From the NCBI GenBank assembly GCA_018432235.1, contig JAHDLO010000010.1, positions 496,001-560,000 on the forward strand: a stretch of DNA of 64,000 bases, read 5' to 3'. The notes beneath the pieces are model-generated. The model saw only the letters and a program-made list of their open reading frames with translations. It ran no database searches and was not told the DNA's origin. The position numbers were made by a program, and so were the translations under genes. The number at the start of each line of letters is the position of its first letter. Within the stretch, counting starts at the first letter, position 1. This document shows positions 26,947-36,169 of this stretch, in pieces. Source of the DNA: Clostridiaceae bacterium (lineage in GTDB: Bacteria; Bacillota; Clostridia; Peptostreptococcales; Natronincolaceae).

Positions 26947-27135
26947 TTATATTTCCCCTCCTAGTTGCATCTTTAACTCTAATAATTCTTCAAATATAGT
27001 TGCTAATACTTCAAATGTAATTATATTGTCTTGCTGAACTTGTTTTTCTAAACGCACTATTTTTTCTTCTAAAGATTCTACTTTAGGACTTTGAGTTACT
27101 TTAAACCCTGTAGTTGTTTTTTCTACATTAGCCAT
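26947..27135 (-). CDS. Small coiled-coil tail-locus protein, 62 aa
   Basis: Starting at MANVEKTTTGFKV (GGGGAGG 9 nt upstream), the protein is mostly one amphipathic helix (VESLEEKIVRLEKQVQQDNIITFEVLATIFEELLELKMQL). It overlaps the start of the gene before it by 8 nt. Such proteins sit between fibre and lysis genes in clostridial phages. Function unknown. Confidence 0.55.
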   Translation of the reverse strand: MANVEKTTTGFKVTQSPKVESLEEKIVRLEKQVQQDNIITFEVLATIFEELLELKMQLGGEI

Positions 27136-27463
27136 AAATAGTAACCTCCCCATTAGTCATATTTTCATTTATTGTTCTGATTACGACAGTTTCTCCCTGT
27201 GGAATATCAATTGTTATTTCAGCAATACCATCTACAACTTGAACTTCAATTGTATGACCCTCACATTCAAATACCTCTAATTCATTGTAGTCCTCTTGAA
27301 ATTCGTCTAAATAATTGTAAATCTCACAAATTACAGCACCATTAGAATATAAAAGTTTTGATTTATAAAACATACAATGGTGTTCTTTTATTATTGCAAC
27401 TTGTTTTCCTGTATTAATTTCCTTAACCAAAAATACTTGTTTTCCATCAGTTTCAAGTAACAT
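27128..27463 (-). CDS. Tail-locus hypothetical protein, 111 aa
   Basis: A beta-rich protein (MLLETDGKQVFLVKEINTGKQ...) with no recognised family. It is directly downstream of a fibre gene and upstream of the lysis cassette, so a fibre-tip, fibre-chaperone or accessory role is possible. It ends GEVTIYG, overlapping the next start codon. Confidence 0.5.
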   Translation of the reverse strand: MLLETDGKQVFLVKEINTGKQVAIIKEHHCMFYKSKLLYSNGAVICEIYNYLDEFQEDYNELEVFECEGHTIEVQVVDGIAEITIDIPQGETVVIRTINENMTNGEVTIYG

Positions 27464-27478
27464 ATATATTAAACCCCC

Positions 27479-28093
27479 TTAATCCAAAATATAATGTGCA
27501 AAATATTTAGATGGTGTTGATGAATCACACCGTACTATTAAACTTGAATTAAACCGCAAAATTGTGCTAACTGTGTTAACAATACCAACATAATGTGTTG
27601 TTCCATCAACAACAAACTGAAGATTATTAGCTGTACTTCCAGCCATTAGCAAATATCCCGCACCAGTTATGTTTAAAACAGTTGCACCAGGTGTCCCAAA
27701 TGAGCCATCACTTGACGAACGATACAAAGAATTAAAATTTGTACCACTTGTTAATGTAGAGACCTTATCCCAAATTTGCTTTAGTCTACCAAACAGAGAA
27801 GCAGTTGCTGAGGTATCTGTCGATACACCAACTTTTGTATTAATCGTACCTACTGTAGCTGCTGTATTATCAATATTAGTCTTAGTTCCTGCTACAGCAC
27901 CCCAACTGGCTTGGCGTCCATTAATTGCTACTAATAATGTATTTACCATATACTCATAAATCTGCTTAACCCTCGCAAATACTGTAGTTGTACCTGCCAC
28001 ATCTGCGTTTGTACCCACTTTAGTATTTATTGTGTCTACTACAGTTTTTGTATTATCCAATGTTTGCTTATCTGCAATACCTATCTGCGGCAT
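27479..28093 (-). CDS. Tail-fibre-like protein with repeated NTKVG-type modules
   Basis: The 204-aa protein contains two clear internal repeats of about 60 residues, NTKVGTNADVAGTTTVFARVKQIYEY and NTKVGVSTDTSATASLFGRLKQIWDK. The C terminus is beta-rich (about residues 110-204). This repeat occurs in fibre proteins of Gram-positive phages. It starts on the stop codon of the preceding gene. It probably forms the distal fibre of tail set A and helps decide target range. Confidence 0.65.
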   Translation of the reverse strand: MPQIGIADKQTLDNTKTVVDTINTKVGTNADVAGTTTVFARVKQIYEYMVNTLLVAINGRQASWGAVAGTKTNIDNTAATVGTINTKVGVSTDTSATASLFGRLKQIWDKVSTLTSGTNFNSLYRSSSDGSFGTPGATVLNITGAGYLLMAGSTANNLQFVVDGTTHYVGIVNTVSTILRFNSSLIVRCDSSTPSKYFAHYILD

Positions 28094-28431
28094 TATACTA
28101 CCTCCTCATAATTCATAGTTACGACTCCGTTAATAACACTTAATCCGTATTTATATGTTTTTCCAGTACTGATGTCAATAAATCTATGCGGCATAGTATC
28201 CGCCTTATGCCCAACAAAATCAGCCCCCAACGCATTGATATCTGCATTAATATCCCCCAAGCTTTGCCCCTGCGCCTCAACACTATCACTTAGGTTTTGA
28301 ATATTTCCCTCCAACACCCTAAAGGCCTCATCAATCTTCATATTATCCTCAACAAAATCCTGTCGCTTTACATATTCATTGCTTTTCCATTGGTTTAAAC
28401 CAAGGTTTTGAGTCTTTTCCTGACTTGGCAT
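28093..28431 (-). CDS. Tail-fibre shaft/attachment protein, set A
   Basis: The 112-aa protein starts MPSQEKTQNLGLNQWKSNEYVKRQDFVEDNMKID, the usual opening of clostridial phage fibre proteins that follow YmfQ. A helical segment follows (VLEGNIQNLSDSVEAQGQSLGD). It probably connects the baseplate to the distal fibre. Start and stop codons overlap with both neighbours. Confidence 0.65.
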   Translation of the reverse strand: MPSQEKTQNLGLNQWKSNEYVKRQDFVEDNMKIDEAFRVLEGNIQNLSDSVEAQGQSLGDINADINALGADFVGHKADTMPHRFIDISTGKTYKYGLSVINGVVTMNYEEVV

Positions 28432-28979
28432 TATATCGCCTCCTTATATGCTTCTAATTGCTCCCAGGTGAGATTCAGGTCATCCCAGGCCTGCCAGCTT
28501 CTATTAAAGCCGTCAAATTCGCTCCAGGTCAAATAATTAAACCTGAAACTGAAGGGAAGGTGAGCCGGCTTAATCTCATTGATGGCTGCCTCTAGGTCGC
28601 CTATGTTTGGTGGTACACCTCTGGTGCCTACAAAGCTTATGACAATGGCGCCGTCAAAGCTGACCTGCACCTGACCATTGGAATAGGCCTCCGCCACCAG
28701 CTGAATCAGCCTCGCATCCGCCTTTCCGGTGCCTCGCCATTTGGATTTTATGACGCTTCTTCTCTCCTCAAGATCTTTGCTTAGGTCGGTTTTTATCCCC
28801 AGCTCTGCCTCATATAGCTCCAGCCCCCATGTTGCCGTATCGATATTCAGCTGCTGCTGAACCTCCTCAATGCTTGCCTCAACAGCCTTTAGCGCCTTTT
28901 CCTCACCTCGGAAGATTTCATTAAATATCTTGGATTTCCGCATAAATGCAGGGAGGTAACTAACCAATTTATTCCCCAT
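28431..28979 (-). CDS. YmfQ-family (DUF2313) baseplate protein, set A
   Basis: The 182-aa protein has LPAFMRKSKIFNEIFRGEEKALKAVEASIEEV and WGLELYEAELGIKTDLSKDLEERRSVIKSKWRG, typical of YmfQ/gpI-like proteins that link the wedge (XkdT) to the fibres. It overlaps xkdT by 11 nt. Two tryptophan repeats at the C terminus (WSEFDGFNRSWQAWDDLNLTW) look like the fibre-docking tail. Confidence 0.85.
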   Translation of the reverse strand: MGNKLVSYLPAFMRKSKIFNEIFRGEEKALKAVEASIEEVQQQLNIDTATWGLELYEAELGIKTDLSKDLEERRSVIKSKWRGTGKADARLIQLVAEAYSNGQVQVSFDGAIVISFVGTRGVPPNIGDLEAAINEIKPAHLPFSFRFNYLTWSEFDGFNRSWQAWDDLNLTWEQLEAYKEAI

Positions 28980-30039
28980 TGATGGCTACCTCCCCTAAAA
29001 CAGGAATCTCATCCTCTTCCAGATAAATATTTGCAGCACCGCCATTAAGGGTTAGATTAGTATAGTCAACGATGCCTGCCGTCTGAAGTATCAGGCTCCC
29101 TATAATTGCATAGCTGATATAGGCCTCAGTAAAGGAAATCTCCCTAAAATAGCTTCTCAAGACCTCTCTAACCTCTTCTGTAACCTCTTCCCTTGTATAG
29201 CTCCCCTCCAGCACAGCATCAAAGGCTATGTCTAAAATCCTTGCGCCTGCACTGACAACTGTACAATGGGCGCCTATAGGTGCAACCCCTTCCCCTGCTC
29301 CGGCAGCTCCGGGGTCAATATATGCCTGTGCCCTTTCTACAATTTCATTGTCGGCCGGCTCCTTTAGCTCATTGATGATGACCACCTTAACGGTGTTGTC
29401 ACCCTGCCATAGGGAAAAAACCTTTGCATCCCCCACCCCTTGAACCTCCTTGGCCCAGCTTTTGTAGTGGGCTCTATTGCCGCTGGTTGTAGGAGTCTTT
29501 ATTCTTTCGTAATACCTTTGCAGCAATGCCCCATCCCCCTCAGCCTCAAAACCGTTTCCTATGGGCTGTGGGTTTGTGACCTCAGTTATTCCTGCTATGG
29601 TTATGGGGATTCTTGTAATTTGATTTGCCGGAACATTTCCTATAGTCCCTTCAGTTAAGCATTGCACCCTGATAACCGCCATGTTGGCAACATTTCGTGT
29701 CTCCAATGCTTCAAACTGTATACCGCTTTCCGTTTCAAACAGTGCACCGGCATTTACAATACCATTGCCCCTTACCTCTACTTCTCCTGTAGCTTTGGTG
29801 GCGGCCTTCCTGGTTAAGCCCGTCATTTGATATATCCTGGCCGCCAGCTCGGCTCCCGTCAGTTTTTCAATATCCAGCTTGTGGGCCACAGTGCTTAGGT
29901 CCTTGTATAGCTCCTCCAGCTTTATGGCCACCGGTCTGGTGGCATCATAGATAAAGCTGCCCTCTGTTTTATCATAGGCATTGCTGATTTCCTGCATGAT
30001 ATCGGCATGTATTTTATTTCTTTCCTTATCCTTAAACAC
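28969..30039 (-). CDS. xkdT: Baseplate J-like wedge protein (XkdT type), set A
   Basis: The 356-aa gpJ homologue shows the family signatures AARIYQMTGLTRKAATKATGEV, GTIGNVPANQITRIP and GEGVAPIGAHCTV. It builds the baseplate wedges that open on contact and trigger sheath contraction. It overlaps xkdS by 8 nt and ymfQ by 11 nt. Confidence 0.92.
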   Translation of the reverse strand: MFKDKERNKIHADIMQEISNAYDKTEGSFIYDATRPVAIKLEELYKDLSTVAHKLDIEKLTGAELAARIYQMTGLTRKAATKATGEVEVRGNGIVNAGALFETESGIQFEALETRNVANMAVIRVQCLTEGTIGNVPANQITRIPITIAGITEVTNPQPIGNGFEAEGDGALLQRYYERIKTPTTSGNRAHYKSWAKEVQGVGDAKVFSLWQGDNTVKVVIINELKEPADNEIVERAQAYIDPGAAGAGEGVAPIGAHCTVVSAGARILDIAFDAVLEGSYTREEVTEEVREVLRSYFREISFTEAYISYAIIGSLILQTAGIVDYTNLTLNGGAANIYLEEDEIPVLGEVAINGE

Positions 30040-30457
30040 CCAGCATCACCTCCTGTTCTAGGGTATTGTTGACCTTAAAGGAAACCATAAGCTGTGCGCC
30101 TGACCTTTCCAGCCGCCAGCCGCTGATGCTCTTTACCAGTGGATGCTTCATCAGAGCCTCCGTAATCTCCCTTTTGATCTCGCTCTTTATGAATTCTATA
30201 GGCAGATTCTGGCCTATGATTAAATCCTCCAGTGAAACCCCATAGCTGCTGCTGTAGATTTCATATTTTCTCTTTTCAGTCCTCAGGAGCTTTTCAATCC
30301 AGATACATAAGGCCGCTTCAGGGTCAGCCTCCACCAGCCTGCCATCCTTCAATACAAAGTCCCCGCTGTTAAAATCATATAAAAAGGACCTACCCATTTG
30401 TACGCCCTGGCCTTCCTCCTGTGCTTCAATTTGCAGATATCCTATACTTGGTAGCAT
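30032..30457 (-). CDS. xkdS: XkdS-like (DUF2634, gp25-type) baseplate protein, set A
   Basis: The 141-aa gp25-like wedge protein (GRSFLYDFNSGDFVLKDGRLVEADPEAALCIWIEKLLRTEKRKYEIYSSSYG) forms the site where sheath polymerisation starts. Its start codon overlaps the stop of the DUF2577 gene. Confidence 0.88.
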   Translation of the reverse strand: MLPSIGYLQIEAQEEGQGVQMGRSFLYDFNSGDFVLKDGRLVEADPEAALCIWIEKLLRTEKRKYEIYSSSYGVSLEDLIIGQNLPIEFIKSEIKREITEALMKHPLVKSISGWRLERSGAQLMVSFKVNNTLEQEVMLGV

Positions 30458-30808
30458 TTAAACGCTCACCGCCTTGTCTAAAACATAATATTTCTGTTCA
30501 TCCTTTGTCGGGATAATAATAACCCTATCCCCGGCCTTTAGGGTATCTGTAAATTCGATTTCCCCTTCAGCTGAAAAGGCAGCATTGACATCTGAAAATG
30601 CCATGCTTCCCGTTATGCTGCAATTCCGCTTATAGCTCCTTAGCATATGGGCGCCAAAGATTAAATGCTCTTTAGTAAGGAGAATTTTGTCCCCCAGAGC
30701 CACCTTTATATCTGGCAATGGCGACACCACTCTGCCCAGCTGTACACCAGAATTAACTACATTGTCCCTTGCTCTAAAAAGCTTTGCCAGCTCAACTACC
30801 CCATTCAT
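30458..30808 (-). CDS. xkdR: XkdR-like (DUF2577) baseplate protein, set A
   Basis: The 116-aa protein has the DUF2577 pattern (FRARDNVVNSGVQLGRVVSPLPDIKVALGDKILLTKEHLIF). It is thought to be the OB-fold spike or spike adaptor in PBSX-type tails. It overlaps XkdQ by 4 nt. Confidence 0.85.
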   Translation of the reverse strand: MNGVVELAKLFRARDNVVNSGVQLGRVVSPLPDIKVALGDKILLTKEHLIFGAHMLRSYKRNCSITGSMAFSDVNAAFSAEGEIEFTDTLKAGDRVIIIPTKDEQKYYVLDKAVSV

Positions 30809-31779
30809 TCAAGCACCCCCAAATCCAATGACATGGTGTGCAATCCATTTTTAACCACATGGCTGCAGCCCTCTATGATGTACTGCCCCGTCATTCCTGT
30901 AATTTCCTCATTGATTTCAATGACTCTGCCGGCCCTGACATCATCCTGTCCCAGCATGGTCAAGGCATTCTTTTCCGTAATCCTGCCGGTTTCCTTAAGA
31001 CTATTCCTGCCAATGGCGGCTGCCTTTCCTTTATTGCTGTCCTCCACCTCTATTAGCTGCTGCAGCAGACCATATTTATCTACAAGGCCTTCGTCCCTTT
31101 CAAGATGAATCACACTATTGTCATTTACCAGCTTCACGCTGTTGATCATTTCCGTTATGGAAAGGCTTCTTGAGGGGGCGGCTATAGAGGCCTGTAGGCT
31201 ATGCTCCTGTAAATTGGCAGCCAGACTAAAGCGCCCCTCTACCTTCAGCATTTTTTGCGGCTCTATATATAGCTTGCCGGCCCTCATTTCCATGACATAC
31301 CTTGTGCCAGTCTCAGCTTCTGCAATGGTCAAAATATCCCAGATCATATCACTTAAGGCCTTATCTCTGTAAATTCTGTTTATTGTGGCGGGTATATCAA
31401 CGACATTGCCAATCGGTATTTTGAAATCCCTTAATATTTGCAGTATGGCCATCGATGCGGAAATTCGGTTAAATTGATATATCTCCTGTGACTTATTCAG
31501 GTAAAAGGCAAAATCCATGGCAGTGTATTGCAGTGGCTGTCTTCCGTTTCTTTGTTCCGATACTATGATGCCTCGAAATATTTCACCTTCATTTTCCAGG
31601 AGTATCATATCGCCCATACTGCAGGGATTGACAGGGAAAAATCGGGTGTCATTGAAGGCAATATTGAAGCTTAACTCATCCCCCAGCTGGTCTATGCTGC
31701 TTTTCCAGCTGATTTCTCCCACCAAGGGGGTTATGTTTATTCTTTCATCCTTTTTAATAAGCCAAAGCTGATGAGCCAT
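30805..31779 (-). CDS. xkdQ: XkdQ/YqbQ-like baseplate hub protein, set A
   Basis: The 324-aa hub protein (gpD/gp27-like) matches XkdQ: LIKKDERINITPLVGEISWKSSIDQLGDEL, SISEMINSVKLV-type segment ITEMINSVKLV, and NALTMLGQDDVRAGRVIEI. It forms the central hub under the tube that holds the spike. It lies 1 nt from the XkdP-like gene. Confidence 0.88.
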   Translation of the reverse strand: MAHQLWLIKKDERINITPLVGEISWKSSIDQLGDELSFNIAFNDTRFFPVNPCSMGDMILLENEGEIFRGIIVSEQRNGRQPLQYTAMDFAFYLNKSQEIYQFNRISASMAILQILRDFKIPIGNVVDIPATINRIYRDKALSDMIWDILTIAEAETGTRYVMEMRAGKLYIEPQKMLKVEGRFSLAANLQEHSLQASIAAPSRSLSITEMINSVKLVNDNSVIHLERDEGLVDKYGLLQQLIEVEDSNKGKAAAIGRNSLKETGRITEKNALTMLGQDDVRAGRVIEINEEITGMTGQYIIEGCSHVVKNGLHTMSLDLGVLE

Positions 31780-31780
31780 A

Positions 31781-32203
31781 CTACACCTTCTCCCTATTGA
31801 GCTGGATGAACTTGAATTCCTCCAGGGTTAAGGTATAGTAAATATCCCCGCTGCCATTGGCTACCCCATAAGTAAAGCTTTCGATGCTACAGGCCATATT
31901 GATGGGGGTGCCTGTGATGATCAACCGGATAGGAAGCCTTCTATCCATCCATTCTTGAAGCCTTTCAACATATTCCCACCCTAGATATCCTCTATCTCTT
32001 AGGAAGGGATAATCCCTTACAGGGAAAAAGGATTGAATGGTCAGGGATTTAAGCCCCGCCATACCGATTAGCTTTATGTCTCCCTGCGATATGGTTTCAT
32101 AGGCTTCATTTTTGTGGGGAAGCTGTAGGGTGAATTCCTCCGGAACTACGGGAAGCTGAATAATTTCTTCTCTATTGTTTATAGATAAAAAGACATCTAT
32201 CAT
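31781..32203 (-). CDS. XkdP-like tail protein lacking a LysM domain, set A
   Basis: The 140-aa protein matches the N-terminal part of XkdP (INNREEIIQLPVVPEEFTLQLPHKNEAYETISQGDIKLIGMAGLKSLTIQSFFP). XkdP of PBSX is longer and ends in a LysM wall-binding domain; here the protein stops before it. In PBSX-type tails this protein joins the hub and tube. Ends cleanly with normal spacing, so a short natural form is likelier than a frameshift. Confidence 0.75.
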   Translation of the reverse strand: MIDVFLSINNREEIIQLPVVPEEFTLQLPHKNEAYETISQGDIKLIGMAGLKSLTIQSFFPVRDYPFLRDRGYLGWEYVERLQEWMDRRLPIRLIITGTPINMACSIESFTYGVANGSGDIYYTLTLEEFKFIQLNREKV

Positions 32204-32215
32204 ATTCTCTCCCCC

Positions 32216-34021
32216 TTACATATTAGCTAATGTCAGTTTCAGTTTTGTCACCATTTCATTGACAACCTCGTCCGTCGTCATATTACTGCCGTTTATATTT
32301 ATTGTGATATTTGGGGCATTGCTAATTCTTTCAATTAACCGCTGTGATTTATCTGCAGGAATAATGGTTTCGCCGCTGCTTAAGCGTCTGATTTCTCCTC
32401 CACGCTCATGCAGGAGGGCAAGACCGCCTTGTGAGTAGGTGGTTCCCATGGCGAAGGCAGGGATTTTAGGTATTTCTATGCCAAAGCTCATACCACCGTA
32501 TTTAGGTATCCAATCAGGAACCGTGAATTTGATTTGATTGATACCGTCAATCACCATGTTGATTAATTCAGCTGCCGGTCTGAAAAATGATAGGACGCCT
32601 TCTAATGCATTGTTAAATACATTTTGAAAAAAGGAGGCTACGTTGCCGAATATCGATTGTATGCTTTCCCATAGGGATAGGGCCTTTTCCTTGACGGTGT
32701 CCCAGTTCCGGTATAGTGCAACGCCAGCTATTATCAATCCTCCAATAACCATTGTAGCAATTCCAAGGCCAGAAGATAGAAATGCTGTTGCCGTTGCCAG
32801 CATATACTTCAATACAATCGTTATTGCAACATAAGAATTGTATATAATGGTGTTAATATTGGCAACCAGCATCGCTGCATTATAAAATGCCAACGCTCCA
32901 GCAACACCCCAAATAATTGGCTCAAATATCACCCATTTATCCTTTATAAAATTGTATAATTTTATAGCTCCGTTGCATATTTCTCCAATGGAATCAACAA
33001 TACTTGGCAAGCCAACATTTTTCATCCAATCCAAGATTGGCTTAAAGAGCTTAAAAGCATTATCAAAGGTTAATCCTATGTTTTCCGCACCTGACCTAAG
33101 CTCATCGAGGATTCCCCTTACACCTTCAAAAGCAGGCATGTTTTCATTTACCTTTTCCTTAATTTTTTCAAAAGCGTCAAGTCCCCATATGCCTACCTCC
33201 TTCATAATGCCACCTAAATATTTAATTTTATCGATGACAGTATGAATCATAGGTGCATTCCTCTCAATAGCCTCTCTAATTTTTTGAAAAGCATTAACCG
33301 TTATGCTGTGTATATAGGGAATATATTGGACAAACCAGCTTGCAAGTCTTCCTTGCAGCTGTAAAACCACCATGCCAACCTCTTCCTTAACATCGGCCCA
33401 AGCATTTTTCATATTTTGGATTCGTCCTAAATCTGTATTCGCCATAGTCTTGCTTAAGCCGCCAATATTGTCCTTTAGAATTTGCGTCAGGGTAGCTGTT
33501 TTGTCCGCTTCCTTCCCGTACTTCAATATTTCCTCTTGGGTAGAGCTGAATTTGATGCCTGCCTTCGTTAAGGCATCCGTTTGCCCTATCATCACAGCTG
33601 CCAGCATATTGCCCGCATTTGCAGCATCCTGCTGACTGGCATTTACCCCATACTGCAGAGCTATCAAATCATTCATTCCCGGCATTAATGCCTTGATTGT
33701 ATCTGCATTCAATTTATTGGCAGCCAGCTGCTTTACCCCTGATAGCTGGACTTCATCTCCGGTTATCCCTAATTTCTGAAGCTCATTGGCATATTTTTTA
33801 ATACCCTCAATCTGTTCAGCAGTGACGCCATTTAAGTTCTTCATCACAGCTTCCATATTCATTTCAGCTGCCATCTTATTTTTTGCAGCTGATATACTGT
33901 CCTTAACAAACTTATCAGTTGCTGCTAATCCAATCTTTTCGTACTTCTTTACTAAGGCTGTAGCACCCTTTAAAAACTTGTCGTATGCATTTATTTGCTT
34001 TTTTTCATTATCTGTAGACAT
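32216..34021 (-). CDS. Tail tape-measure protein, set A
   Basis: The 601-aa protein starts MSTDNEKKQINAYDKFLKGA (GAGGGTG upstream). It has long helices, a hydrophobic middle (about 370-460) and a C-terminal MGTTYSQGGLALLHERGGEIRRLSSGETIIP motif typical of tape measures. Length sets tail length at about 1.5 angstrom per residue, so about 90 nm. It follows the frameshifted chaperone as expected. Confidence 0.88.
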   Translation of the reverse strand: MSTDNEKKQINAYDKFLKGATALVKKYEKIGLAATDKFVKDSISAAKNKMAAEMNMEAVMKNLNGVTAEQIEGIKKYANELQKLGITGDEVQLSGVKQLAANKLNADTIKALMPGMNDLIALQYGVNASQQDAANAGNMLAAVMIGQTDALTKAGIKFSSTQEEILKYGKEADKTATLTQILKDNIGGLSKTMANTDLGRIQNMKNAWADVKEEVGMVVLQLQGRLASWFVQYIPYIHSITVNAFQKIREAIERNAPMIHTVIDKIKYLGGIMKEVGIWGLDAFEKIKEKVNENMPAFEGVRGILDELRSGAENIGLTFDNAFKLFKPILDWMKNVGLPSIVDSIGEICNGAIKLYNFIKDKWVIFEPIIWGVAGALAFYNAAMLVANINTIIYNSYVAITIVLKYMLATATAFLSSGLGIATMVIGGLIIAGVALYRNWDTVKEKALSLWESIQSIFGNVASFFQNVFNNALEGVLSFFRPAAELINMVIDGINQIKFTVPDWIPKYGGMSFGIEIPKIPAFAMGTTYSQGGLALLHERGGEIRRLSSGETIIPADKSQRLIERISNAPNITININGSNMTTDEVVNEMVTKLKLTLANM

Positions 34022-34058
34022 TTCTTCACCCTCTTTCAAGGAAGATAAAAGAAGGAGC

Positions 34059-34615
34059 CTATTTCATGCTCCAACGCTCCTTCTCCTCTTCAAAGCACAG
34101 CTCCATGCTGGCAGCCATCAGCAGCCTTTCGTCGTAGCTGAGATTCAGCAAATAATCCAGCCTGAAGCCTTTTTGCAGGTAGTGATGCAGAAAATACAAA
34201 TCTCCATCACTACCGATTAGTTTTTTATATCCTTAACCGCCTTTACACTGTCGGAATATCCCGCCATCTGGAGACAATAGCCTGAAATACTGCCTATTTC
34301 CCCAGCCTCAAAGATTTTTTCTACGATATCTGTAGGCTCTATGCAGCCAAACTCCTCCTGCAGCTTTTCATCCTTTAGATTGGGCTCAACCACGCAGTTA
34401 TACACCATGTGGAGGTCTGCTTTATCCTGGGTGGACTCATTTTGTGCAATAGAAAGAGCCTCCATACAAAGGCTCCTGGTTGGCTTCTTTACAATGATAT
34501 AGGCATCTAAGGAGGGAACATAGATTTCCTCCCTCTGGTTTTCCTTTTGCTTTAACTCTTCCTTCTTCTTTAACAGGTCTGTTACCGTTAGCTGCTTTAG
34601 ATTTTTCTTTGACAT
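34059..34615 (-). CDS. Tail assembly chaperone fusion (G-GT type) made by -1 frameshift, set A
   Basis: Translation from 34615 meets the slippery heptamer A-AAA-AAC (complement of 34220-34226) directly before its stop codon. A -1 slip there opens a further 53 codons (LIGSDGDLYFLHHYLQKGF... ending ...EEEKERWSMK) that stop at 34059. The fusion would be 185 aa. The extension has no start codon with a ribosome site, sits exactly between chaperone and tape-measure genes, and is acidic and helical, as in lambda gpGT. Confidence 0.85.
34217..34615 (-). CDS. xkdN: XkdN-like tail assembly chaperone (G form), set A
   Basis: The 132-aa protein (LTVTDLLKKKEELKQKENQREEIYVPSLDAYIIVKKPTRSLCMEAL) matches the XkdN family. 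It coats the tape measure during tube assembly and is absent from the final particle. It is the zero-frame product of the gene that also yields the 185-aa frameshift form ending at 34059. It lies 15 nt downstream of the tube gene. Confidence 0.87.
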   Translation of the reverse strand: MSKKNLKQLTVTDLLKKKEELKQKENQREEIYVPSLDAYIIVKKPTRSLCMEALSIAQNESTQDKADLHMVYNCVVEPNLKDEKLQEEFGCIEPTDIVEKIFEAGEIGSISGYCLQMAGYSDSVKAVKDIKN

Positions 34616-34630
34616 TATAATTGCCCCCTA

Positions 34631-35065
34631 TTAGCCTTCTATTAAATCAGGAAAATCAAAATCACTGAAGCCGAAGGGGATATCCTCCTCCAGCTTTGCC
34701 TTTTGCTCAAAGGCCATTAGCATTACCTCGTTGAACCAGACATTGTATAGGACAACCCTTTGCGTGCCGAAGGCATCAGGGTCCGCCAGCTTGGCTACAA
34801 TTTTAGACCTTACCTCCTGACCGTCCTTAATCGCCATAGCAATCTTCTTTTGAGCCCTAGAGTAGACCTTCTTAAGCTTCATGGTGCCTTCACCGCTCCA
34901 GCCCAGCACCTTTGAGTCCTTTGACAGAGAGCCTGCCATATTAATTTCTTCTCTATCAATGGTGATCTTAGCCTCAAAGCTTTCAATATCCGCCAGCAGC
35001 TCTCCATCCCACCATACTGAGCCAAAAGTACCATTTATCAATCTCTTACCTTCTACCTTGTTCAT
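34631..35065 (-). CDS. xkdM: Tail tube protein (XkdM type), set A
   Basis: The 144-aa protein MNKVEGKRLINGTFGSVWWDGELLADIESFEAKITIDREEIN is a clear XkdM-family tube subunit. Stacked hexamers form the inner tube pushed through the target envelope. It lies 31 nt after the sheath gene. Confidence 0.93.
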   Translation of the reverse strand: MNKVEGKRLINGTFGSVWWDGELLADIESFEAKITIDREEINMAGSLSKDSKVLGWSGEGTMKLKKVYSRAQKKIAMAIKDGQEVRSKIVAKLADPDAFGTQRVVLYNVWFNEVMLMAFEQKAKLEEDIPFGFSDFDFPDLIEG

Positions 35066-35096
35066 TTATATCATCCTCTCTACGATTAATTTAGCC

Positions 35097-36146
35097 CTAT
35101 AATGAAATATTGAATTTCAAATCCTCAACAGAATCCAGGAATTTCAGGTTGCCCTTCACAAAAACCTGACTTCTGAAGGATTTTTCCTTAAGCTGCTGCT
35201 CCGTAAAGTCGCTGGTATCTACACCAATTGCCCCCCAGGCCAGCCGCTGAGCCTCTGTATCGATGGTTACTCTGTTGTTGTAGGCTGGGTCCAGAATATC
35301 CCCTGCCAGCCCCTTAAGATAGGCATTTACAGCAGTTAAGAACAACACCTGATTGTCGTAGGAATTGTTGACCTTGCCTACATATTCATCCTCAAAGGTT
35401 CTGGTGATGTCCTCCTTAATTAAGTCCATTCCCTCAACAATTTTAATCTTTTTGAACTCCTCACCCTTCTCTGTGGTTGTGGTGGTTAAGGAGTTTACAC
35501 CTCTGGCGATTTTTATCTTTTCGCCGTCATTTATTAAAATAAGCTTCCCGGCATCGATGTCGGCATTGGGATTGGCTGAATCGGAAATAGCCTCAACCTC
35601 CGGTAAAACATAGTAGGTTGCTGAACGGGTAAAGGGCAGGCCTGCTAAAATCCCTGCTATTCTACAGGTGTATTCAGCTGCTGTGTACACCTTACCGCCT
35701 ACAGCTATGCCTGATGCTGTAAAATTAATGATGGCCTCATCGTCGGCGCTATGGCCTGCAACAACAGCCTTAAAGGTCTTGCCTTCGTTTTGCCTGCAGC
35801 CCTTAACCCATTGTGCTACATCCTCAGAGGCCGATGCGTCCGGCACTGCCAGATAATTAAAGCTCTTTGACTTTAAACGCTCCAATGCAGCATTATAGCT
35901 GGTGGCCTCTGTCGCTATCCTCTCCACCATCAGCTTAGAGGGATTTCCTAAGAAGGTCTTTTTAATCAGGTCCAGGCTTTCCACAGACCAGTCTTCCTCC
36001 TTTACTTCACTGACGATCCTGTATTCCTTAGTATCAAAGGCACCTGTGTCATCCTTTAATATAAGGGCCACTATACCCCTTTCGCTTCTTTCTACTGCAT
36101 TAACTGACTTTGTTTTAAAAATAATATCAATTGTTGGTAAACCCAT
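35097..36146 (-). CDS. xkdK: Contractile tail sheath protein (XkdK type), set A
   Basis: The 349-aa protein begins MGLPTIDIIFKTKSVNAVERSERGIVALILKD and contains YNNRVTIDTEAQRLAWGAIGVDTSDFTEQQLKEKSF, both diagnostic of the PBSX XkdK/diffocin-type sheath. Its length is at the short end typical of PBSX-like sheaths. It is the first large structural gene of set A. Confidence 0.93.
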   Translation of the reverse strand: MGLPTIDIIFKTKSVNAVERSERGIVALILKDDTGAFDTKEYRIVSEVKEEDWSVESLDLIKKTFLGNPSKLMVERIATEATSYNAALERLKSKSFNYLAVPDASASEDVAQWVKGCRQNEGKTFKAVVAGHSADDEAIINFTASGIAVGGKVYTAAEYTCRIAGILAGLPFTRSATYYVLPEVEAISDSANPNADIDAGKLILINDGEKIKIARGVNSLTTTTTEKGEEFKKIKIVEGMDLIKEDITRTFEDEYVGKVNNSYDNQVLFLTAVNAYLKGLAGDILDPAYNNRVTIDTEAQRLAWGAIGVDTSDFTEQQLKEKSFRSQVFVKGNLKFLDSVEDLKFNISL

Positions 36147-36169
36147 TTACATCAACTTCCCTTCTTATT

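Noticed and set aside
27669..34220. Rightward reading frames opposite tail genes, some over 80 codons
   Set aside because: They lack ribosome sites, overlap well-supported genes completely and show low-complexity composition of antisense frames.
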